Below, piece by piece: positions 7,188 through 12,218 of a stretch of DNA of 12,218 nt. Numbering within the stretch: position 1 is the first letter of the stretch; each line of letters begins with the position of its first letter. This stretch comes from DATIJJ01 sp035478795 (GTDB taxonomy: Bacteria > Pseudomonadota > Gammaproteobacteria > DSM-16500): positions 1 through 12,218 of the forward strand of contig DATIJJ010000039.1 in NCBI GenBank assembly GCA_035478795.1, read 5' to 3'. The translations under genes were made by a program, and so were the position numbers. The notes below the pieces were generated by a model. It made no database searches. It saw nothing but the letters and a program-made list of their open reading frames with translations, and was not told the DNA's origin.

Positions 7188-7909
7188 ACGCTATCATCAC
7201 CCCGACCTGGCCTGCTCCCCCCACTGTTCGCGCCTGCACGACGTTACGGTTGGGTGGCGTGAGTCTTGCGCCCTACGATACGTTTAATCTGGCCACGCAT
7301 GTGGGGGATGATAAAGCGCATGTGCTCACCAATCGCGAGCAATTAAAAAATACATTGCAGTTGCCCGCTGAACCCTTTTGGCTGGAACAAACACACAGTA
7401 CGACGGTTTTATTCAAAAGTGCTGGCAAGGGCGATGCGTCCTTCACCGATCAACCCGGTCAGGTTTGCGTTGTTCTGACTGCGGATTGTTTGCCGCTTCT
7501 GGTCTGCAATCGTCAGGGTACGGTTGTTTCTGCCATTCATGCCGGTTGGCGTGGACTTGCCGATGGCATTATTGAAAACACACTCGATGCCATGTCGCTT
7601 TCTCCCGAGGATATTCTCGTCTGGCTGGGTCCTGCGATCGGGCCTTCGGTGTATGAACTGGGTGAGGATGTACGCGATTGTTTTTTAAAAAAAGACCCGG
7701 CGGCTGAACGATGTTTTAGACCTGCCGAACGGGACGGATACTGGTTAGGGAATTTATACGATCTCGCCCGGCAGCGTTTAAAAAAACGGGCTGTTTCAGC
7801 GGTTTATGGCGGCGAGTTTTGTACTTACACCGATAGCAAACGCTTTTTTTCCTACCGTCGTGACGGGGAGCGAACGGGCAGAATGGCGAGCCTCATCTGG
7901 ATGACGTGA
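7184..7909 (+). CDS. pgeF: PgeF/YfiH, peptidoglycan editing factor (multicopper oxidoreductase/laccase-domain family)
   Basis: In E. coli, PgeF (YfiH) prevents misincorporation of serine in place of the first alanine of the peptidoglycan stem peptide. Homologues also show purine nucleoside phosphorylase or adenosine deaminase activity. The 241-residue protein has the family's metal-binding triad: H71 in LEQTHSTTV, C102 in TADCLPLL and H119 in IHAGWRG. The C-terminal GGEFCTYTDSKRFFSYRRD segment is also typical. Its ATG overlaps the rluD stop as ATGA, with GAGG 8 nt upstream inside rluD, so the two are co-translated. Confidence 0.94.
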   Translation: MNAIITPTWPAPPTVRACTTLRLGGVSLAPYDTFNLATHVGDDKAHVLTNREQLKNTLQLPAEPFWLEQTHSTTVLFKSAGKGDASFTDQPGQVCVVLTADCLPLLVCNRQGTVVSAIHAGWRGLADGIIENTLDAMSLSPEDILVWLGPAIGPSVYELGEDVRDCFLKKDPAAERCFRPAERDGYWLGNLYDLARQRLKKRAVSAVYGGEFCTYTDSKRFFSYRRDGERTGRMASLIWMT

Positions 7910-7934
7910 CTCCGGGTTATCAATCCGTTAGAAT
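7906..7934 (+). promoter_or_regulatory. Probable promoter of the DegP/DegQ gene
   Basis: GTGACT (7906-7911), a 17-nt spacer and TAGAAT (7929-7934) make a fair sigma70 promoter whose -35 overlaps the pgeF stop codon. It lies 36 nt before the protease ATG, so the gene can be transcribed separately from rluD-pgeF. Confidence 0.5.
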
Positions 7935-7970
7935 TCAGAGATCAAAGGGTTCGCATGAGGAGCTGCTGCA

Positions 7971-9335
7971 ATGAATAAAATGATACGTGCTATTTTTACC
8001 TGCCTGATTTTCATGGGCTGTCTGGTCAGTCAAAGCAGCCAGGCTGCTCTTCCGATCAATCCGAGCATTGCGCCCATGCTTCAAAAAGTCCTGCCATCGG
8101 TTGTAAACATCCGCGCACAAATCCGGATCACCGATCTCAACATGTTGAACGAATTACAACGCAGCCAGCGTGGCATGCCAAACGGCCCCGGCCCTGTGCC
8201 TGACAAGTTTTTATCGGTCGGTTCCGGCGTCATTGTGAATGCGGACAAGGGTTACATTTTAACAAATGCCCACGTGGTGGAAAATGCGGATCGCATTGTC
8301 GTGACGCTGGGCGATGGTCGACACTATACGGCTAAAACGATTGGTTCGGACAAGCCATCGGATGTGGCGCTGGTCCAGATTCAGGCGAAAAATTTAACGC
8401 CGATTGTCATTGGCAATTCAAATGATTTAAAAGTCGGCGATTTTGTGGCAGCGATCGGTAACCCCTTCGGGCTGGATCAAACTGTCACCTCCGGTATTGT
8501 GAGTGCATTGGGTCGAAGCACACTCGGTATCGAAAATTTTGAGAATTTTATTCAGATCGATGCACCGATCAATCCGGGCAATTCCGGTGGTGCGCTGGTC
8601 GATGCGTCCGGGAAATTGATTGGAATTAACACGGCTATTCTGGCACCGGATCGCGGCAGCATCGGGATTGGTTTTGCGATTCCATCCAACATGGCGCAAA
8701 GCGTGATGACGCAATTGATTGAATATGGCAATGTGCGTCGCGGCGCGCTCGGTATCGGTGCGCAGGATATTACGCCGGAACTCGCAACCGCATTTGGGTT
8801 GAGTGCTTCGAAAGGGGCGGTAGTGACGCAGGTCATTCCGAATTCGCCTGCGGAAAAAGCCGGGTTGCAGATCGGGGATGTGATTACGGCAGTCAATGGC
8901 AGTGGTGTTAAAAATGCGAATGATGTGGTGAATGCGGTCGGTTTTATTCGGGTGGATTCGAAAGCGAATCTGTCCATTGTCCGAAAAAACAAGGACGTCA
9001 CGCTGTCTGCTGTCCTGATGGATCCCAAAAAACGCGCGCAATTGACCGCCGAAATGGATCCGTTTTTAAATGGCGTGAGTTTGAAGGATTTCACGTTATT
9101 AAGTCCGGTGCATGGCGACATCAAGGGTGTGCTGGTGGTATCAGTTGATGATGACACCAATGCCTGGCGTTCGGATTTGCGGCCAGGGGATGTCATCACA
9201 TCCGCCAATCAGCAAAAAATCGCGTCGATTGTGGAACTCAAAAAAATCGCAGCCAATGGTGATAAAAATAAATTATTGCTGAATGTGTTGCGAGGTCCGG
9301 GCGCGGTGTTTTTGGTGATCAGCAAAGAGCCCTAA
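7971..9335 (+). CDS. degQ: Periplasmic serine protease, DegP/DegQ (HtrA) family
   Basis: This is an HtrA-type protease and chaperone that degrades or refolds misfolded periplasmic proteins. The N-terminus is a Sec signal peptide (basic MNKMIR, hydrophobic core, probable cleavage after SQA at residue 26). The trypsin-like triad is complete: H101 in TNAHVV, D131 in SDVALVQI and S205 in NPGNSGGALV. Two PDZ domains follow, at about 257-350 (LGIGAQDIT, then NSPAEKAGLQIGDVITAVNG) and about 367-452 (SDLRPGDVITSANQ). The 454-residue length and short loop before the catalytic His fit DegQ better than DegP, but the sequence does not settle this. AGGAG lies 8 nt before the ATG. An MGC tripeptide in the signal peptide is not a good lipobox. 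Confidence 0.93.
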   Translation: MNKMIRAIFTCLIFMGCLVSQSSQAALPINPSIAPMLQKVLPSVVNIRAQIRITDLNMLNELQRSQRGMPNGPGPVPDKFLSVGSGVIVNADKGYILTNAHVVENADRIVVTLGDGRHYTAKTIGSDKPSDVALVQIQAKNLTPIVIGNSNDLKVGDFVAAIGNPFGLDQTVTSGIVSALGRSTLGIENFENFIQIDAPINPGNSGGALVDASGKLIGINTAILAPDRGSIGIGFAIPSNMAQSVMTQLIEYGNVRRGALGIGAQDITPELATAFGLSASKGAVVTQVIPNSPAEKAGLQIGDVITAVNGSGVKNANDVVNAVGFIRVDSKANLSIVRKNKDVTLSAVLMDPKKRAQLTAEMDPFLNGVSLKDFTLLSPVHGDIKGVLVVSVDDDTNAWRSDLRPGDVITSANQQKIASIVELKKIAANGDKNKLLLNVLRGPGAVFLVISKEP

Positions 9336-9415
9336 AAAGACTTTTTAAAACAATCTGTTACAATTCATTCATGCCTTTCCCTCAGGGTTTGTGTATTATT
9401 TATCCTGTTTTGTAT

Positions 9416-9421
9416 TATAAT
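9416..9421 (+). promoter_or_regulatory. Consensus -10 box upstream of the pentapeptide-repeat gene
   Basis: A perfect TATAAT lies 43 nt before the preferred ATG in a 129-nt AT-rich spacer. No convincing -35 is at 16-18 nt; the nearest TTGTGT (9389-9394) is 21 nt away. No intrinsic terminator for the upstream protease gene is visible in the spacer, only the short palindrome TAAAAAGACTTTTTA next to its stop. Confidence 0.35.
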
Positions 9422-9464
9422 GTATGGAGTTAATACAAAAATCCGCTAAACGGGAGTGGGATGT

Positions 9465-11009
9465 ATGGATCCTCGTAAAAAAGATGAAGAGCAGAAACAG
9501 CCTGATTTAGAAGAAAAAATAAAAACAGACCTGGATGACGCAACCCGATTACCAGCGCCTCTTGTTTCTATCGTTCGTGGTTATATGGATGTGCCTACGT
9601 CGGAAATGATAGAGAAAGTCAATCGTGACCTGCGTGCCTTGTTCACATTTTCTCCACTTAAACTTAAGTGGAATGGGATAGAGGTTAGCCTTTTAAATAG
9701 CATGATAACAGATATATACTTCAATGAGCTGAAGCTTGATGGGATTATTTTCACCATGACAGCCACTCATGGTCCAAAACACCTGATGGAGAACGATCAC
9801 CAAAAGGAGTTGGAGGGATGGTATAAGCTGCAGGAATTGTATAAGAATGCAGGTGCGCTGGAGTGTCGGGGGGTCAGCTTCACAAACACCTCATTAAGAG
9901 AAAGCAAATTTGAAAATATTGTTTGTTCTTTTTTTGCCTTTATCAAAAAAACCGATTTAACAGGCGCCAGTTTTAGATCCAGTCTTGTGTCCGGAGCCTA
10001 TTTTAGTCACGTAGAAATGACCGGTGCTGATTTTACCAATTGTGATGGAAACAGATACAATTTTCCAAATCGTATATTTAAATGTGTTTTTTCGGAAACC
10101 AACCTCACCGCTGCAAAATTTTACCAGAGCCGTTTTTTTGCTGCATTATTTTTTGAAACTATTTTTGATAATGCCGATTTGGGAAAAGGCGTGTTTAAAA
10201 ATGCAGAGTTTTCCGGTTGCTCCTTGCAAAATGCAAATTTGGTTCAAACCAACTTTAAGAAAACCGATTTTCATTTGTCGCGAAATTCGAAAAAATGCGA
10301 CTCAACAGGAGCCAATGCAACAGGTGCCAATTTCTCAGGAGCCACATTAGAATCAGCCTGTTTTGATCAGGTCAAATTTTTAGGCGCGAAGTTCAAAGAG
10401 ACTAAATTTTTTAATGTCAGCCTGAAAAATACCCATTTACAAGAAGCCGGTTTTCACCTTGCCCATTTTGAAAATTCAGATTTAACGGATGCCGATGCAA
10501 CCGGAGCTGATTTTACCAAAGCCAACTTTGTAAACACAAAACTTGTCAATGTTACATTCCATGGAGCACATCTTGAAAAAGCGACTTTTGATGAAAAAAC
10601 GGATTTGAGTGGGGCTAAATTAAGCGGAGCGCATTATGGGATCGATCAATTTACGCCTCAACAGCTTTTATCATTTTATTATGAAGATCAGGAGGCTCGC
10701 CCTTATATCAACGCGATTTGTGAATACATGGAAGACAATAAAAATGAAAAAAATAAACATGAAAAAGGATTTACGCGTGCTCATGCGCTGATTTATTCTT
10801 TTATCGCGCATGGTGATTATTATGATGAAAATGGAAAAAATAAATTACTTGCCGGATTTTTGTTAAAGGGCAAGCTGCCTAATGAACGTTCTTTGACGCC
10901 GGCTTCCAGTGCAAAAACTGAAGGATCATTGCTTAATCGATTGCTGAAGGTTCAAAAAGATCTTAAAGCATGCAACGCACCTGTTGTACTCCATCATTCA
11001 CGGAAGTGA
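9465..11009 (+). CDS. Pentapeptide-repeat protein, possible host-directed effector
   Basis: The 514-residue protein starts at ATG 9465, with GGAG 8 nt upstream. A GTG at 9456 would add Met-Gly-Cys. Residues 1-25 are highly charged. Residues 29-43 read LPAPLVSIVRGYMDV, which loosely resembles the start of an F-box, but the rest of such a domain is not clear. From about 139 to 390 runs a pentapeptide-repeat region of roughly 50 repeats, with F or L at the central position (TGADF, SGATL, TGANF, SGAKL), predicted to form a right-handed quadrilateral beta-helix. It is interrupted around 192-203 and 272-281. The C-terminal 120 residues are helical and charged, without a known domain. There is no signal peptide or membrane segment. 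Pentapeptide proteins range from gyrase-protecting DNA mimics to secreted effectors; the long flanking domains argue against a simple Qnr-type role. It converges on the U-box gene with 8 nt between stops. Confidence 0.9.
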   Translation: MDPRKKDEEQKQPDLEEKIKTDLDDATRLPAPLVSIVRGYMDVPTSEMIEKVNRDLRALFTFSPLKLKWNGIEVSLLNSMITDIYFNELKLDGIIFTMTATHGPKHLMENDHQKELEGWYKLQELYKNAGALECRGVSFTNTSLRESKFENIVCSFFAFIKKTDLTGASFRSSLVSGAYFSHVEMTGADFTNCDGNRYNFPNRIFKCVFSETNLTAAKFYQSRFFAALFFETIFDNADLGKGVFKNAEFSGCSLQNANLVQTNFKKTDFHLSRNSKKCDSTGANATGANFSGATLESACFDQVKFLGAKFKETKFFNVSLKNTHLQEAGFHLAHFENSDLTDADATGADFTKANFVNTKLVNVTFHGAHLEKATFDEKTDLSGAKLSGAHYGIDQFTPQQLLSFYYEDQEARPYINAICEYMEDNKNEKNKHEKGFTRAHALIYSFIAHGDYYDENGKNKLLAGFLLKGKLPNERSLTPASSAKTEGSLLNRLLKVQKDLKACNAPVVLHHSRK

Positions 11010-11017
11010 TATGGAAA

Positions 11018-11785
11018 TCAACGAATCGTCAATTTAGACAAATCTTTCGTTTCATAAAGCAGTTTGGTTTCCGGCGCGCGGCTGCACGCTTTAAAAAACC
11101 GGCTAGACCATGAAAGCTGACGCGCGTCATCAATCGCTTTCGTAAAATCACTGACCTTCATGTAAGGTTGAGCTGCAACGTCCATCATTTGTTGCACATG
11201 ATCAGGGATATTTTGACCTGATTTTCCTTTTGTTTTCCAAAAGTCTGTGTGTTTTTGATCATTGCGATTAATTTGTAATTGATTTTTAATGCGCTGAATA
11301 TTATTCGCTTGAGTGATCAAATGGCCTCTGGCCTGTTCCATTGCCTGATCAAGCCCTGCAAGACCTGTTCTATAGGCCGCGATATGGACATCTTTTTCCG
11401 CAGGTGTTGCTGTAATAGCGGCGATAACCTGGGCGCGCATTGTATGGAAATTACTCAGCACAGCCGTGATAGCAGGCGGTGCATCGGATAACAGATCTTC
11501 TCTCAGAGGCTGATTTGATAAAGGACATACTTTGTTGCGACCCATCAGGTTTTGTAAAATGACTGCTCTGGAGTAGACATGTCCATACGGTGTAACAACA
11601 GGCTCTTTAAAAAGCTCCCAGCTAATTGAATCAGTAAGACTTTTCGGAATCTCAACTTCATCCACCCATTCTTCAGGTGTTTTTTGTACAGATGTGACTG
11701 ATGGAGCCTCGACGGTCTTCCCGGTTGCTCGGGGGAAAAAATAACGAGTCACGCTTGCGATTTTTTGGATAAGGAACCTGAACAT
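11018..11785 (-). CDS. U-box domain protein, probable E3 ubiquitin ligase effector
   Basis: The 255-residue protein carries a U-box at about residues 46-115 that reads much like human CHIP: IPKSL, then SISWELFKEPVVTPYGHVYSR, then CPLSNQPL, then AITAVLSNF. I54, W56 and P88 align with the CHIP residues that contact the E2 enzyme (I235, F237, P269). U-boxes are eukaryotic RING-like E3 folds without metal. Bacteria have no ubiquitin, so known bacterial examples such as Legionella LubX act inside host cells. The N-terminus (1-18) is hydrophobic and basic, possibly membrane-associating, but not a clear signal peptide. Residues 130-225 are mostly helical and could bind substrate; a helical Gln/Asn-rich stretch spans 145-175. 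No second U-box is present. The C-terminus holds ETKLLYETKD, mildly acidic as in Dot/Icm substrates. The upstream ribosome binding site is weak (AGG, 2-3 nt from the ATG). Confidence 0.88.
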   Translation of the reverse strand: MFRFLIQKIASVTRYFFPRATGKTVEAPSVTSVQKTPEEWVDEVEIPKSLTDSISWELFKEPVVTPYGHVYSRAVILQNLMGRNKVCPLSNQPLREDLLSDAPPAITAVLSNFHTMRAQVIAAITATPAEKDVHIAAYRTGLAGLDQAMEQARGHLITQANNIQRIKNQLQINRNDQKHTDFWKTKGKSGQNIPDHVQQMMDVAAQPYMKVSDFTKAIDDARQLSWSSRFFKACSRAPETKLLYETKDLSKLTIR

Positions 11786-12102
11786 GGCCTGCAGTCTCGT
11801 TTTTTAAGTTTAATAATTGTTCATATTATGGCAGAAGCTTAATAAAAAAGCGATTGATTCGATTGAAGAGGGCCTGGCATTTTTACTGAGGATTTGTTTG
11901 TAACTATATGAATATACAGAGAAATTTTTGTTTTCGAACGAGCTGTTTCGCGCTGGTTTTTTATAACTTATTGATTATACAGGTAATTTTATTTCTTGTG
12001 GGTTTGGCGAATCGGGGGTGTTTTTGCCCTGTTTACGTCGTCTTGCAGTTAGGACGTGTCACCAACCCTGTTGATTTATTGTTATTTGAGGCCTCAATCG
12101 GA
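11786..12102 (+). other. Gene-free stretch between the U-box gene and the inverted repeat
   Basis: These 317 nt are AT-rich. The part next to the U-box gene presumably holds its promoter; CATAATATG on the minus strand (about 11833-11825) offers a -10, but no matching -35 is obvious. No tRNA, CRISPR or strong intrinsic terminator is visible. The only open frame (11908-12114, 68 residues, hydrophobic middle) has no ribosome binding site at normal spacing and stops inside the inverted repeat, so it is not called. GAGGCCTC at 12088-12095 is a short palindrome just before the repeat. Confidence 0.5.
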
Positions 12103-12218
12103 GCGTCATCCTGAGGCATCTTCTCGCCGAAGGATCCACTGCTATCCACAAGCTCTCGCAAAAAAGTCTTTGTAAATAGCAGATGATCCTTCGGCGAGAA
12201 GATGCCTCAGGATGACGC
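12103..12218 (+). repeat. Large inverted repeat (34-nt perfect arms, about 48 nt in all), reaching the window edge
   Basis: The left arm starts GCGTCATCCTGAGGCATC at 12103 and matches the reverse complement of the right arm ending at 12218 for 34 nt without mismatch (12103-12136 with 12185-12218). Pairing continues inward with four mismatches to 12150/12171, leaving a 20-nt loop with an A-run (12151-12170). The RNA or single-stranded DNA would form one long hairpin. The arms contain CATCCTGAG and CGAAGGATC, a combination familiar from dispersed intergenic repeats. No transposase is visible. It may be a MITE/REP-like element and could extend past the edge. Confidence 0.85.

Noticed and set aside
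7971..8055. DegP/DegQ as a lipoprotein through the MGC in its signal peptide
   Set aside because: The residues before the Cys (FMG) do not form a lipobox, and a normal SQA cleavage site follows.
8427..9208. Long minus-strand frames of 204 and 218 residues
   Set aside because: They are opposite the DegP/DegQ gene, whose catalytic triad and PDZ domains are clear; the minus frames show no recognisable domain.
11790..11850. AT-rich TTTAAGTTTAATAATT upstream of the U-box gene as a PmrA-type box
   Set aside because: It does not fit the direct-repeat spacing expected for Legionella/Coxiella PmrA sites; AT-richness explains the resemblance.
11908..12114. Open frame of 68 residues with a hydrophobic middle
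   Set aside because: No ribosome binding site at normal spacing, odd composition, and the stop lies inside the inverted repeat; more likely chance.

Overview
The window looks like a gammaproteobacterial chromosome, most likely from an intracellular, Legionellales-like lineage (Legionella/Coxiella relatives). The divergent order bamD <- / -> rluD-pgeF is the classic gammaproteobacterial arrangement. Mixed among housekeeping genes are genes of the kind such bacteria use to manipulate eukaryotic hosts: a U-box (E3 ubiquitin ligase-like) protein, a long pentapeptide-repeat protein, and two related membrane proteins of no recognised family. The lineage assignment is inference; no 16S or Dot/Icm gene is present to settle it.

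Layout. 1-213: 3' end of a HAD phosphatase (Gph/MupP type). 258-941 (-): small membrane protein carrying one copy of a ~150-residue module. 1022-1645 (-): nicotinamidase pncA, divergent from a shortened ygfZ (1705-2382, +). 2387-3589 (-): 400-residue membrane protein with two tandem copies of the module seen in the 258-941 protein, plus His/Asp-rich loops. 3731-5353 (+): glutamine-dependent NAD+ synthetase nadE. 5355-6128 (-): outer-membrane assembly lipoprotein bamD. 6216-7909 (+): rluD and pgeF, overlapping by 4 nt. 7971-9335 (+): periplasmic DegP/DegQ protease with its own promoter. 9465-11009 (+): pentapeptide-repeat protein. 11018-11785 (-): U-box protein. 11786-12102: gene-free stretch. 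12103-12218: large inverted repeat running to the window edge.

How the genes relate. pncA (nicotinamide to nicotinate) and nadE (last step of NAD synthesis) belong to one pathway. The two divergent spacers that hold their starts share a promoter-like block (ATCCCyCATT, 11 nt, CAGTATACTATC), which may mean co-regulation. BamD and DegP/DegQ both serve the cell envelope: outer-membrane protein insertion and periplasmic quality control. RluD modifies 23S rRNA. The genome is tightly packed: three convergent gene pairs end only 1-8 nt apart, with no visible intrinsic terminators between them.

The least explained content is the three-copy membrane module, the pentapeptide/U-box pair with a possible degenerate F-box at the N-terminus of the former, and the terminal inverted repeat.
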